64,000 nt of DNA from Paraburkholderia megapolitana (lineage in GTDB: Bacteria > Pseudomonadota > Gammaproteobacteria > Burkholderiales > Burkholderiaceae). Made by a program: the position numbers and the translations under genes. This document shows, one piece after another, positions 45,803-55,109 of this stretch; position 1 is the first letter of the stretch, and each line of letters opens with the position of its first letter. The stretch is taken from positions 248,001-312,000 of the forward strand of contig NZ_CP041743.1 in the NCBI RefSeq assembly GCF_007556815.1, written 5' to 3'. Under the pieces are notes generated by a model. That model was given only the letters and a program-made list of their open reading frames with translations, did no database searches and was not told the origin of the DNA.

Positions 45803-45830
45803 CCTGTCTGCTCCTGTCCGCATGTATCGT

Positions 45831-46895
45831 TCAGAACCGGTGACGAATACCCAGCGTCACGCCGGTCTGGTTCGACGCGAATGCGGTTTCATCGGTTACA
45901 CCGACCGGCGTGTAGCTGCCATTCGCATAGCGTGTCGCAGCCGCATACGCGACCGTTGCGTATAGATCGGTGCGCTTCGAAAGCAGGTAATCGGCACTCA
46001 ACACACCCATCCACGCATTCGATACATTGTGCGTCTTGTTCGACTGATAGTAGGTCGCAGCGGTCAGCCGAAACACCGGTGCAAACAGATAGCGCACCCC
46101 ACCGAACCATAACGCCGCGGAGACTGTCGCGCCCTTCGTCGGATTGAGCAGATAGTGCTCGTAGCCTCCCATCACCGAGAGCGCACCGTTCACATCGTCG
46201 CGAAACGACGCGCTCCAGTTGCGCGTCTTCGACCACAGGCCAGTCGAATTGATCGCACCGTTCCGGTAGTCGTAGGCCAGCGCCGCCGAGAACCCACCGA
46301 TGTCGTATTCGAGTCCACCGCCATATGCCGCACTGCTCTGGAACGATGCTGCATCGCCGCCGAAGCTGTAGTCCGCAATCGTCGTCAAGCCGCCAAAGTG
46401 CCCAACGTATTTGACCGAATTGTTCAAGCGCGCCTTGTACGCGAGATCGTCCGACGAACCGGTGGTCGGAAACCACGTGTACTGCGGCGCATAGCCCATC
46501 GGATCATAACGCTCGAGCACGTCGTACATCGCCGTGTACTGCAACCCCGCCGACAGCGAACCGAACGCATTCGACAACCCCACCGCCGCAGTCCGGTTGA
46601 ACAGCGTGCCGGCCGTCGCATTGGTGCCGTCATTGCTGTTGATCCCAGCCTCGAGCACGAAGAACGCATGGTTGCCGCCGCCCAGGTCCTCTACGCCGCG
46701 AAAGCCGAAGCGCGAATTGCTGAGACCGCCCGAGTTCTCGCGTACCAGGCTACCGCCATTCGCGCCCGCATGGTTGAGGAACTCGATGTTGGTGTCGATC
46801 ACCCCGTACAACGTGACCGACGACTGCGCGTGAGCCGGTACGCAGGCCACCCCGGTAACCGCCGCGACGCTCGCGGCAAGGCAGTGCTTTTTCAT
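45831..46895 (-). CDS. Gram-negative porin (OmpC-like, Burkholderia type)
   Basis: A 354-residue trimeric outer-membrane porin. A signal peptide ends at AHA/QSSVTLYG, the hallmark start of neisserial/burkholderial porins. The C-terminus ends in VTLGIRHRF with terminal Phe. ATG at 46895 with AGGAGA 8 nt before. First gene of the four-gene operon, divergent from a LysR gene with an operator-like palindrome between them, so expression is probably substrate-induced. Confidence 0.92.
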   Translation of the reverse strand: MKKHCLAASVAAVTGVACVPAHAQSSVTLYGVIDTNIEFLNHAGANGGSLVRENSGGLSNSRFGFRGVEDLGGGNHAFFVLEAGINSNDGTNATAGTLFNRTAAVGLSNAFGSLSAGLQYTAMYDVLERYDPMGYAPQYTWFPTTGSSDDLAYKARLNNSVKYVGHFGGLTTIADYSFGGDAASFQSSAAYGGGLEYDIGGFSAALAYDYRNGAINSTGLWSKTRNWSASFRDDVNGALSVMGGYEHYLLNPTKGATVSAALWFGGVRYLFAPVFRLTAATYYQSNKTHNVSNAWMGVLSADYLLSKRTDLYATVAYAAATRYANGSYTPVGVTDETAFASNQTGVTLGIRHRF

Positions 46896-46999
46896 TGTGC
46901 TGTCTCCTGTCGATTGTTTTTGTGCGCATCGGCTGGTGCAGCGATGCGTTGGGCACGATCGTAGGAGGGAGCGTGGTAAATGTAAAATACACAATCAAT

Positions 47000-47026
47000 G
47001 CCATATCCATACATATAGAATATGGC
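47000..47026. promoter_or_regulatory. Probable LysR operator between the porin and LysR genes
   Basis: GCCATAT (47000-47006) and ATATGGC (47020-47026) form a perfect 7-bp inverted repeat with a 13-bp AT-rich spacer, 30 bp upstream of the LysR ATG. Position and form match LysR-type binding sites. Confidence 0.6.
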
Positions 47027-47055
47027 AAGCAATCGGTCACTGAGGAGCCGGCAAC

Positions 47056-47991
47056 ATGGAACTGCGTCATCTGCGTTACTTTCTGGCCGTTGCCGAAGAA
47101 GGCCAGTTCACCCGCGCCGCCGAACGTCTCGCGATGCAACAGCCGCCGCTATCGCAGCAGGTCCGTCTGCTCGAAGAAGAATTGGGCTTCGATCTGTTCA
47201 TGCGCCTGCCGCGCGGCGTCGTGCTGACACCGGCAGGCGAGGCGTTTGCGCAAGACGCGCAGCGGCTCATCGAAGGTCTGCAACAGGCCGCCGAACGCGC
47301 GAAGCGAATTGCACGCGGCGAGATCGGCACGGTGGCAATCGGTCTAACGAGTTCAGCAGGGTTTCATCCGCTCACGACCGAAGCGATTCGCGAATTCCGG
47401 CGTCTACATCCCGATGTCGCGGTCGATCTCACCGATCTCAACGCCGCCGAAGTCAACGAGCGGCTCATCACCGGTCTCGTCCACGTTGCGTTTCTGCGCA
47501 AGCCGGTCGAGCGGCCAACCGGACTATCGTTCGCGATGCTCGACGAAGAGCCGATGGTGGTGGTGCTGCCGGACGGTCATCCGCTGCTCAAACGTCGTCG
47601 CGGCACGCCGCCGGAGGTGGCACTCGACACGCTCGCCAACGAAGATTTCATTCTGGTCCGCCGTCCCGGTGCGCCGGGCATGTATGCCGACATCCTCGCG
47701 GCATGCCGGCAAGCGGGTTTCTCGCCGAATATCGCTCGCGAGGTGCCGCGCATGTTGCTCGGCATCCGGCTCGTGGCCGCGGGGCTCGGTGTGACCCTGG
47801 TGCCTGCTTCGATGCAGCGCTACAGCCAGGTGGGTGTCGTCTATTGCCGGTTGAAAAAGCCCCCTGCGCTGACTGCGCCGCTGCATTTTGGTTACCCAGA
47901 TGCCCTTAAAGACGACACGGCCAGCAACGGCGCGGCGAGCCGCTTTGTCGACTTCGTGCTCGAGCATTACCGGGCGCGCGGCGTACGCTGA
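47056..47991 (+). CDS. LysR-family transcriptional regulator
   Basis: A 311-residue LysR protein: winged HTH at 1-60 (MELRHLRYFLAVAEEGQFTRAAERL; QPPLSQQVRLLEEELG) and a periplasmic-binding-like effector domain. The sequence style is close to BenM/CatM/HcaR-type regulators of aromatic or small-acid catabolism. ATG at 47056 with GAGGAG before it. Divergent from the porin-hydrolase-MFS operon, its likely target. Confidence 0.9.
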   Translation: MELRHLRYFLAVAEEGQFTRAAERLAMQQPPLSQQVRLLEEELGFDLFMRLPRGVVLTPAGEAFAQDAQRLIEGLQQAAERAKRIARGEIGTVAIGLTSSAGFHPLTTEAIREFRRLHPDVAVDLTDLNAAEVNERLITGLVHVAFLRKPVERPTGLSFAMLDEEPMVVVLPDGHPLLKRRRGTPPEVALDTLANEDFILVRRPGAPGMYADILAACRQAGFSPNIAREVPRMLLGIRLVAAGLGVTLVPASMQRYSQVGVVYCRLKKPPALTAPLHFGYPDALKDDTASNGAASRFVDFVLEHYRARGVR

Positions 47992-48094
47992 AGGCGCAAT
48001 GACTTCGAAACGCGGGGTTCGCGACGCACGCTGCCACATCGCGCGTTTTCCGCTACATTGAATGCCGATACGACTACCCGTTCACGGAGCAACG

Positions 48095-48418
48095 ATGGCA
48101 GCAGATCAACCCTACTCGCAGACCGCCCCCACCCGCGCCGAAGTTGATGCATTTGCCGGCGTAGTGGTTCTCGATTTCGGCACCGACTGGTGCGGCTATT
48201 GCCAGGGCGCAAGGCCGCTGATCGAAGAGGGTCTGGCACGCCACCCGGCCGCGCGGCATCTGAAGATCGAAGACGGTCCCGGCCGACCGCTCGGCCGCTC
48301 GTTCAAGGTCAAGCTATGGCCGACACTGATCTTTCTGCACGATGGCCGCGAAGTTGCGCGCGTCGTGCGACCCACCGACAGCACGTCGATCGAGGATGCG
48401 TTCGCCGCACTGGAGTAA
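48095..48418 (+). CDS. Thioredoxin-family protein
   Basis: A 107-residue thioredoxin-fold protein with the active site WCGYC (Cys33 and Cys36) and the cis-Pro region KLWPTLIFL. No signal peptide, so a cytosolic thiol-disulfide reductase. The ATG at 48095 follows GGAG by 6 nt; an in-frame ATG at 48062 would add 11 residues. Such stand-alone TrxA-like proteins with CGYC are common in Burkholderia; the partner is unknown. Confidence 0.88.
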   Translation: MAADQPYSQTAPTRAEVDAFAGVVVLDFGTDWCGYCQGARPLIEEGLARHPAARHLKIEDGPGRPLGRSFKVKLWPTLIFLHDGREVARVVRPTDSTSIEDAFAALE

Positions 48419-48432
48419 CGCGCAGCGATCGT

Positions 48433-48690
48433 CTACCGATTGACCGGCTGCTTCGATCCCCCATCCGCCGGCTTGTGGAACATCGTCTTGCAGCCGGGGC
48501 TCAGCTCGTCGTAATGCGTCTTCATGCATGCAGTGATTTTCTGCTTGTTCGGAATGTCGGACGCGCAGAAATGCATTGCATCAGCCTTGCAGGCTTTGGT
48601 TTGCTCGTCGCGCGATGCGGCGTGCGCGGTATAGGCGACGCCCGCCATCGTGAGTGAGGCGAGTAGCGAAAGAATCAGCTTGTGACGCAT
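48433..48690 (-). CDS. Small periplasmic Cys-rich protein (GLG1-like cysteine-rich repeat)
   Basis: An 85-residue secreted protein with signal peptide ending at AHA/ASRD. The mature part has four cysteines in the pattern C-x7-C-x11-C-x11-C (ACKADAMHFC, ITACMKTHYDELSPGC), like one repeat of the cysteine-rich GLG1 family found in small proteobacterial periplasmic proteins. ATG at 48690; the upstream frame is not protein-like. It converges with the thioredoxin gene. Function unknown. Confidence 0.72.
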   Translation of the reverse strand: MRHKLILSLLASLTMAGVAYTAHAASRDEQTKACKADAMHFCASDIPNKQKITACMKTHYDELSPGCKTMFHKPADGGSKQPVNR

Positions 48691-49021
48691 GATCGGTACC
48701 GGAAGTGATGGATGCCGTTGCTTCAGCAATTTCCGATCCCGGGGCAACGAACGCAGTGCTTTACCCGCTTGCACACCCCCTTTCCCACATATTCGCAACG
48801 CCTGTCGGGGCCACTGCAGCGCCGACAAACCTCCCTATAGTGTCTGCCGGTGTTCAAACGCCGGCGCAACTCGATGCGCCCACATAGTGAGCATTCGCAG
48901 TTCGAAGCGACTCACGGCACGCATCGCGCCGGCAGCCGATCACCAACGTAGCCTCTCGATAGACAAACAACCTTGAGCCGGTGCGGACGCGGTCGGTCCG
49001 CTACATCACACGGAGAAAAAG
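48691..49021. other. Intergenic region between the Cys-rich protein and the porin
   Basis: About 330 bp without a supported gene. It must hold the divergent promoters. A short CCGG stem around 48849-48866 and a CTATAGTGT element resembling a -10 box near 48834 are the only features noted. Confidence 0.5.
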
Positions 49022-50134
49022 ATGAGAAAGAGGAAGACAGCGCTGATGGCCGCCTTGCTGGCCACAGCGGCGGGTGCACAGGCGCAGAGCAGCGTCACCT
49101 TGTATGGACGCGTGGATGCAGGTGTGGAGTACATGTCGGGCGCACCGACCGGTGCGGGTCCGAACAGTCCTGCCACCGGCAGCGCCAGCCGCTTTCGCGC
49201 CGAGAGCGGCGACTGGGGTACGAGCCTGTGGGGTTTGAAAGGCACCGAAGATCTGGGCGGCGGTTACGCAGCCGTATTCCATCTGGAAGGCGCGTTCAAC
49301 ACGATGAACGGTCAGGGCAGCAGCGACGGTCTGTTCGATCGCTATGCGACGGTCGGTATCGCGAGTAGCCAGTTTGGTACGTTGCTGCTCGGACGTGAGC
49401 TGTTCATCTCGAACGGTGTGTGGGACTTCGATCCGTTCGGGCAATCGAACTGGTCGTCGGCGTCGCTGGTACGTGGACGCAACTGGCTGCACTCGAGCAA
49501 CAACATTTCGTACCAGTCGCCGACCATCGGCGGGTTCGACGCGTTCGGACAATACGCGTTGTCGAACTCCACCAGCTGGAACGGTAATGGCACGACGCCA
49601 CAGGGACGCTGGGCCGGGCTGCAGCTCACCTATACGTCGCCGCTCTTCCAGGTACGCGGTATCTACGACGAAATCCGCAATGCGCAAAACGGTCAGCTAA
49701 CCGATCCGTTCACCGCATCGCGTGAATATACGGCGGCAGTCAACGTGTTCCTCGGCAAGTTCAAGATTCAAGGTGCGTACCAGGCGATCCGCACGTCGGG
49801 TGGCGATGCAACGGCGGGCGTCGCGCCGACCACGCTCGATCACGAATGGGGTGGCGTGACGTGGCAGGCAACGCCGGCCGCGTCGCTGATCGCCGCCGTG
49901 TATCACGTCAATGCAAACAAGGGGGCGGGTAACGCGACGATCTATACGGTCGGCGGTACCTACAACCTGTCCAAGCGGACGCTGCTCGACATGCAGATCG
50001 CGACGGTGCAGAACAGCAAGACGGCGAATTTCGGCCTGAATGCGAATAGCGCGGGCGATACGGTGTCGAGCGACAACCCGATCGTCGGTCATAGCCAGTC
50101 GGGTGTGTACGCCGGTATCCAGCATCTGTTCTGA
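49022..50134 (+). CDS. Gram-negative porin (OmpC-like, Burkholderia type)
   Basis: A 370-residue porin with signal peptide ending at AQA/QSSVTLYG and C-terminal GVYAGIQHLF. ATG at 49022 with CGGAG just before. It is related to, but clearly different from, the porin at 45831-46895. Single gene followed by a strong intrinsic terminator, so a monocistronic, highly expressed general or substrate-specific pore. Confidence 0.93.
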   Translation: MRKRKTALMAALLATAAGAQAQSSVTLYGRVDAGVEYMSGAPTGAGPNSPATGSASRFRAESGDWGTSLWGLKGTEDLGGGYAAVFHLEGAFNTMNGQGSSDGLFDRYATVGIASSQFGTLLLGRELFISNGVWDFDPFGQSNWSSASLVRGRNWLHSSNNISYQSPTIGGFDAFGQYALSNSTSWNGNGTTPQGRWAGLQLTYTSPLFQVRGIYDEIRNAQNGQLTDPFTASREYTAAVNVFLGKFKIQGAYQAIRTSGGDATAGVAPTTLDHEWGGVTWQATPAASLIAAVYHVNANKGAGNATIYTVGGTYNLSKRTLLDMQIATVQNSKTANFGLNANSAGDTVSSDNPIVGHSQSGVYAGIQHLF

Positions 50135-50165
50135 TTTGGTCTGATTTGGTCTGATAGAGGCACCC

Positions 50166-50207
50166 GTGCGGCCGCTGTGTATTCTGCGCAGCGGCCGCAC
50201 CGTTTTT
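50166..50207 (+). terminator. Intrinsic terminator of the porin gene
   Basis: GTGCGGCCGCTG (50166-50177) pairs perfectly with CAGCGGCCGCAC (50189-50200), followed by CG and five T. Confidence 0.9.
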
Positions 50208-50214
50208 CGCGCCG

Positions 50215-50946
50215 CTATTTTTTTGCCATCGACAGAAAGCCTTCAGTGAGAAAGCGGATCAGCCGCTCGCACTGCTTCGGGTCGCCCCAAGTCGCACCGT
50301 GCTTCGACAGCCGTTCGACGCGCCGGTCGGCCACCAGCATCAGCAACGCGCCCAGCGCAAACTCGTAGCCCCACACCACGGTGTCCCGCTTCGTGCCCGG
50401 CAGCGCCTTGCACATCACATCGATGAAGAGCGTCGCGAGCGGATCGTAATACTCCTGCTGGATCGCACTCGCCTCTTCGCCCGGCTCCCACATGGTGCGC
50501 GCCACCAGCACGGAAAAAGACTCGCCGTCCTCGTCCGCGCGCAACGCGACCACCGGCTCCGCCCACGCGCGAACGATGTCCTCCACCGCTTGCGGATTGT
50601 CACGCGACGTGTCCACTTCCCGCATGCGCGTCATCCGCTCGGTGATATACGGCTTGCGATGCTCGAACATCGTCTTGAGCAATTCGTTTTTCTTGCCGAA
50701 GTAATAACCGACGAGCGCAAACGGCACACCGGCATGCGCGGCAATGTCGCGCACCGACACGGCATGATAGCCATGCTGCGCAACCAGGATTTCCGCGCTG
50801 CGCAGAATCTCGGCGCGCCGGTCGGGGCGTGACGCTTCTTCTGCGGGGATGACGGAACGATGAGGCTTCGCGCCCGCGGACGGTTTGCGAGCCGGCGGCT
50901 TGCGCCGTGTCGCGGTGTCGGCTTGAAGTCGAGGTCTATTTGCCAT
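50215..50946 (-). CDS. TetR-family transcriptional regulator
   Basis: A 243-residue TetR protein: basic N-terminal tail, HTH around 60-85 (VSVRDIAAHAGVPFALVGYYFGKKNEL) and a C-terminal ligand domain of the TetR_C type seen in CerR/PhaD-like members. ATG at 50946. It is divergent from an MFS-fumarylacetoacetase-cyclase operon and probably controls it; an inverted repeat lies between them. Confidence 0.88.
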   Translation of the reverse strand: MANRPRLQADTATRRKPPARKPSAGAKPHRSVIPAEEASRPDRRAEILRSAEILVAQHGYHAVSVRDIAAHAGVPFALVGYYFGKKNELLKTMFEHRKPYITERMTRMREVDTSRDNPQAVEDIVRAWAEPVVALRADEDGESFSVLVARTMWEPGEEASAIQQEYYDPLATLFIDVMCKALPGTKRDTVVWGYEFALGALLMLVADRRVERLSKHGATWGDPKQCERLIRFLTEGFLSMAKK

Positions 50947-50988
50947 GAATCGATCTGGGTCTGTTGACACGCATGTGCGTTTACACAC

Positions 50989-51016
50989 GCACGAATAAAA
51001 TATTGTACACTCGTGC
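50989..51016. promoter_or_regulatory. Inverted repeat between TetR and MFS genes
   Basis: GCACGA (50989-50994) and TCGTGC (51011-51016) flank a 16-bp AT-rich spacer in the divergent promoter region; a candidate TetR operator. Confidence 0.45.
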
Positions 51017-51139
51017 AAACTTCACTCATACAAACAAGATCGGGTGCTCGATCAGGAGACATTGTATGGCCATCTGCTGGAACTCCGGCGCGCTGTCGTG
51101 CAATCAGCGCACGCGTGACATCGCTCGCGGAGACCGATC

Positions 51140-52378
51140 ATGCGAATGAACAGCCGCTGGGTCGCGCTCGCGATCATCTTCGTATCGTTTTTGCAGTTCA
51201 CACTCAACTGGTTCAACATCGTGCCGGCGTTCGGTGGCCTGATCGCAGACCTGCATCTATCGCTGCCGCAAGTGGGCGTCGTGATCGGCATGTTTATCGC
51301 CGGTTACGGGCTTGCACATATTCCGGGTGGAATGCTCGCCGAAGCGTTCGGCATGCGCTTCGCGATGCTCTTCGGTATCGCGGTCGAAACAATCGGCACA
51401 GTTTTGTCGGCCGTGGCGCACCGCTATGACGTGTTGCTGGTCGCGCGGTTTATCTGCGGTGTGGGTGGTTCGGTCTATATCGGCAGCGCCATTGGTTTGA
51501 CAGCGGCCTGGTTCCGCGACCACGAACTCGCGACGGCCAACGGCCTCGTCACCGGTGTGGCGTTTACGGTCGGCGCGTCGCTCGGGTTGTATCTGTGGAC
51601 CGATATCGTCGCGGCACTCGGCTGGCGCGCAGCGTTGCTATTCGGTGCCGCTGCGGGGGCGATCACATTCGCCGCGCTCCTGTGGGTGTTCCCCGTGCCG
51701 TTCGAGACACGCGGCAGCGATAGTGCTCGCGGCGTCGCGGGCAATCATCTCAACCTCGCCGCGTTACGACGCACGTTTGGCAATCGCAACCTGTGGTTTC
51801 TCGGCTTGAGCTTTCTCGGCGCTTACGGCAGCTATTTCACCGCTGCCCAACTGTTGCCAGCCTATGGCGTTGCGCATCTGCAGCTCGGACCCGCTGCGGC
51901 GAATTCGCTCGGTGTCATGCTGCTGACGAGCGGCGCGGTCGGAGGCACGGTGGGCGGCTGGCTCGCGGACAAAGTGTTTGGCGTTATACCGACTATGGTC
52001 GGCGCGTTGATCATCGAATCCGTCGCGCTCCTGCTGATTCCGTATCTCGGCGCCGCCGGCCTGCAGATTGCCGCTGCCGCGATCGGCGGAATGGGCATTC
52101 TCGCCTTCGTCCCGTGGATCGCCATGCCTGGGCTGTACCGCGACGAAATCGAACTGTCCGACATACCGACCGCATGTGGATTGATGCTGACGATCGTCGC
52201 GCTCGGCGGCGTTACGCTGCCGGCCCTCTACGGCTGGGTTGCCACCCACTACGGATATACAAACGCGTGGACCGCGCTTGCCGCGGCATCGTTTGTTTCG
52301 ATGCTGTTCTGTTTTCTGGTGCGCCGGCCCGACGCCGCGCACAGCGCCAGCACGAACGCCGAAGCCGCGTTCAAATGA
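51140..52378 (+). CDS. MFS transporter
   Basis: A 412-residue permease with 12 predicted helices. It is of the NarK/CynX-like or anion-porter MFS type, judged from GLAHIPGGMLAEAFGMRFAML in loop 2-3 and FICGVGGSVYIGSAIGLTAAWF in helices 4-5. ATG at 51140 with CGGAG before it. First gene of a set with fumarylacetoacetase and a cyclase-family hydrolase, so it probably imports the aromatic or carboxylate substrate. Confidence 0.87.
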   Translation: MRMNSRWVALAIIFVSFLQFTLNWFNIVPAFGGLIADLHLSLPQVGVVIGMFIAGYGLAHIPGGMLAEAFGMRFAMLFGIAVETIGTVLSAVAHRYDVLLVARFICGVGGSVYIGSAIGLTAAWFRDHELATANGLVTGVAFTVGASLGLYLWTDIVAALGWRAALLFGAAAGAITFAALLWVFPVPFETRGSDSARGVAGNHLNLAALRRTFGNRNLWFLGLSFLGAYGSYFTAAQLLPAYGVAHLQLGPAAANSLGVMLLTSGAVGGTVGGWLADKVFGVIPTMVGALIIESVALLLIPYLGAAGLQIAAAAIGGMGILAFVPWIAMPGLYRDEIELSDIPTACGLMLTIVALGGVTLPALYGWVATHYGYTNAWTALAAASFVSMLFCFLVRRPDAAHSASTNAEAAFK

Positions 52379-52445
52379 CCCACAAATCACGGACATACGC
52401 GCGTCTCGCCGCGTTTTATTATCGTTACTGGAGGTCCCTCGCATC

Positions 52446-53774
52446 ATGATCGAACTCGACGCCACACATGACCCCAAACGGACTAGCTGGGTCGATAGCG
52501 CCAACGCGCCCGACACCGATTTCCCGATCCAGAATCTGCCGTTTGGCATCTTTAGCAGCGACCTGGTCACGCCCACCGTATCGCGCCACTTCGGCATTGC
52601 GATCGGCGCGAGCGTATTCGACGTGACGCGTGCGCGGCAGCTCGGACTGCTAGAAGGACTGGCCGCGCAAGCTGCCGATCTGGCGAGCACAGGTACGCTG
52701 AACGCCTTGTTCGCACAAGGCCGCGCGCCGTCACGTGAATTGCGCAAACAGGTTTCGGCACTACTCGACGACAAGAGCGCAGAAGGTGCACGCGCACGCG
52801 CGCTGCACGAGCAACTGCTGTATCCCGCTTCCGCCTGCGAGCTGCACCTGCCGACCGCGGTTGGCAACTACACCGATTTTTACTCGGGCATTCATCACGC
52901 GATCGCGGCCGGTTCGCTACTGACGCCCGATAACCCATTGCCCGCGAACTACAAGTGGGTACCGATTGCCTACCACGGCCGCGCTTCATCGGTGCGTCCG
53001 TCCGGTACGCAGATCCGCCGGCCGCATGGCCAGCGTGGCGGCACGGCCGATCGTCCACCGGTCTTCGGTCCGTCGCAGCGGCTCGATTTCGAACTCGAAA
53101 TGGGCTTCTATGTCGGCGCGGGCAACGCGCTCGGCGAGCCGGTTCCGGTGGCGCAAGCCGGCGATCATATCGTCGGCTTCAGCCTGCTCAACGACTGGTC
53201 CGCGCGCGACGTGCAGCGCTGGGAGATGTTTCCGCTCGGCCCGTTCCTCAGCAAGAACTTCGGCACGTCCGTCTCGCCGTGGGTCGTGACCGCCGATGCG
53301 CTCGCTCCGTTCCGCATGCCGGCCATGGAACGCCCTGCGTCCGACCCGCAGCCGCTCCCCTATCTGCACGACCCGGTCGATCAGCGCCACGGTGGCATCG
53401 ACGTCGATCTCAGCGTGAAGCTGTCGACCGAAGCGATGCGCGCAGCGGGCACGCCGGCGGCGCAGATCATCCATTCGAACGCGCAGTACCTGTACTGGAC
53501 GCCCGCGCAGATGCTTGCGCATCACACGTCGGGCGGTTGCGATCTGTTGCCCGGCGACCTGATCGGTACCGGAACGATTTCCGGGCCGACACGCGACCAG
53601 TTGAGCAGCCTGCTTGAACTGACGTTCGGCGGCACGCAGCCGGTCACGCTGCCCAATGGCGAACAGCGCGCGTTCCTGCAGGACGGCGACGAAATCACCT
53701 TCCACGGACGCTGCCAGCGTGCCGGCTTCGTCACGATCGGCTTCGGTTCGTGTGTCGGCCGGATTGTCGCGTGA
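52446..53774 (+). CDS. fahA: Fumarylacetoacetase (FAH family)
   Basis: A 442-residue enzyme of the two-domain fumarylacetoacetase family, hydrolysing fumarylacetoacetate (or a related acylpyruvate) to fumarate and acetoacetate. VGNYTDFYSGIHHA carries the metal Asp and catalytic His; ELEMGFYVGAGN, DWSARDVQRWE and GCDLLPGDLIGTGTISGP are family hallmarks. Length fits authentic FAH (about 420-440) rather than short FahA-like hydrolases. ATG at 52446. No homogentisate dioxygenase or maleylacetoacetate isomerase genes are nearby, so the physiological substrate may differ from the tyrosine pathway. Confidence 0.9.
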   Translation: MIELDATHDPKRTSWVDSANAPDTDFPIQNLPFGIFSSDLVTPTVSRHFGIAIGASVFDVTRARQLGLLEGLAAQAADLASTGTLNALFAQGRAPSRELRKQVSALLDDKSAEGARARALHEQLLYPASACELHLPTAVGNYTDFYSGIHHAIAAGSLLTPDNPLPANYKWVPIAYHGRASSVRPSGTQIRRPHGQRGGTADRPPVFGPSQRLDFELEMGFYVGAGNALGEPVPVAQAGDHIVGFSLLNDWSARDVQRWEMFPLGPFLSKNFGTSVSPWVVTADALAPFRMPAMERPASDPQPLPYLHDPVDQRHGGIDVDLSVKLSTEAMRAAGTPAAQIIHSNAQYLYWTPAQMLAHHTSGGCDLLPGDLIGTGTISGPTRDQLSSLLELTFGGTQPVTLPNGEQRAFLQDGDEITFHGRCQRAGFVTIGFGSCVGRIVA

Positions 53775-53808
53775 CGCGTATTACACCTCCCTCAATACGG
53801 AGCATTCC

Positions 53809-54582
53809 ATGACAAGACTGATCGACATTTCCATTGCCCTCGATAACGACACGCTCTCCGACCCGCCGTTCATGCGACCTTCGATCGGCTACACGACACA
53901 CGAAGCATCGGCCGTCGATCTGATCGCGTCGTTTCCCGGTATGACCGTCGATCAATTGCCGGACCGGATGGGCTGGGCCGTCGAAACGGTCACGTTATCG
54001 ACACATAACGGCACGCATATCGACGCCCCCTGGCACTACCACCCGACGATGGACGGCGGCGCGCGCGCGATCGCAATCGACGAAGTGCCGCTCGAATGGT
54101 TCATGCAGCCCGGCGTGAAGCTCGATTTCCGTCATCTGCCCGACGGTCATGTAGTGACGCCTGCGGAAATCGACGCGGAGCTGGCGCGTATCGGCCACAC
54201 GCTGAAGCCACTCGAAATCGTGGTCGTCAACACGCGAGCCGGCGAGCGTTACGGCGAAGCCGACTACATCCATAGCGGCTGCGGCATGGGTCGTGACGCG
54301 ACACTGCATCTCACGTCGTTTGGCGTGCGGGTAGTCGGCACCGATGGCTGGAGCTGGGACGCGCCGTTTTCTCACACTGCGCGGCGCTATGCGGAAACGG
54401 GCGACGCCAGCCTGATCTGGGAAGGCCACAAGGCCGGGCGCGAAGCGGGCTACTGTCAGATCGAAAAACTGCACAACCTGGAGAGCCTGCCGGCCGATGG
54501 TTTTACCGTGGTCTGCTTTCCCGCGAAGATTCGGAACGCCAGTGCCGGCTGGACGCGGGCGGTGGCGATTCTGCCGGATTGA
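53809..54582 (+). CDS. Cyclase-family metal-dependent hydrolase (kynurenine formamidase-like)
   Basis: A 257-residue protein of the cyclase family (PF04199). The metal-binding motif HNGTHID (66-72) followed by His76 and His78 is intact. Members hydrolyse amides, lactones or formamides. ATG at 53809 with GGAG 6 nt before; fahA ends 34 bp upstream, so the two are cotranscribed. Together with the MFS and FAH it suggests a short catabolic route for a ring-cleavage-type product. Confidence 0.87.
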   Translation: MTRLIDISIALDNDTLSDPPFMRPSIGYTTHEASAVDLIASFPGMTVDQLPDRMGWAVETVTLSTHNGTHIDAPWHYHPTMDGGARAIAIDEVPLEWFMQPGVKLDFRHLPDGHVVTPAEIDAELARIGHTLKPLEIVVVNTRAGERYGEADYIHSGCGMGRDATLHLTSFGVRVVGTDGWSWDAPFSHTARRYAETGDASLIWEGHKAGREAGYCQIEKLHNLESLPADGFTVVCFPAKIRNASAGWTRAVAILPD

Positions 54583-54749
54583 GTGAAGCATTAACACACA
54601 TATGCCAGATGAATATTTGAATCAATCCGGAGATCATTAAACCCATTTCCCCCTAAATATCAGACCTATCATATTTTTACCGAAGCGATTCGGCACGCTG
54701 CTCCAGCAGTTGGAGATGCGCACTTAACGTTCGATCACAGGAGAACGAT

Positions 54750-55109
54750 ATGAGTGGCTATCAACGGTGCTACAAGGGAGCTCGATGGGTCTTGGGAATG
54801 GCACTACTCATCAGCGGTTCGGTTCTTGCACAAACTTCAACAAGGAACGCTCCATTATCTTCAAGTCAGGAAGTGGGTAATAGCGAAATCGTCACACTCG
54901 ATCCCGTTACTCACAAATTGCGACCGGCTACAGCGGACGAAATCAATCAACTCAAAACATCCGTCGCGCAGCCCAGAACGTTCGCGAACGGCGCACTGCT
55001 GCCGCGCAATGAAGCTGAGGCGCTCACCACCCTGCGCCCGCTCCCTCACGGCGGCTACATCATGCGCATGCCTGAATCGCTAGTCAGCCCGCTGGGAGAA
55101 CAGCCATGA
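54750..55109 (+). CDS. Small secreted protein coupled to a metalloprotease
   Basis: A 119-residue protein with a signal peptide (hydrophobic about 13-24, cleavage near VLA/QTS). The mature part contains TLDPVTHKLRPATADEINQL, a pattern I have seen in small secreted proteins encoded before PA-domain proteins, and a C-terminal HGGYIMRMPESL segment. ATG at 54750, 6 nt after GGAG. Its TGA overlaps the ATG of the protease gene (ATGA). A role as chaperone, inhibitor or propeptide in trans is inferred from context only. Confidence 0.72.
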   Translation: MSGYQRCYKGARWVLGMALLISGSVLAQTSTRNAPLSSSQEVGNSEIVTLDPVTHKLRPATADEINQLKTSVAQPRTFANGALLPRNEAEALTTLRPLPHGGYIMRMPESLVSPLGEQP

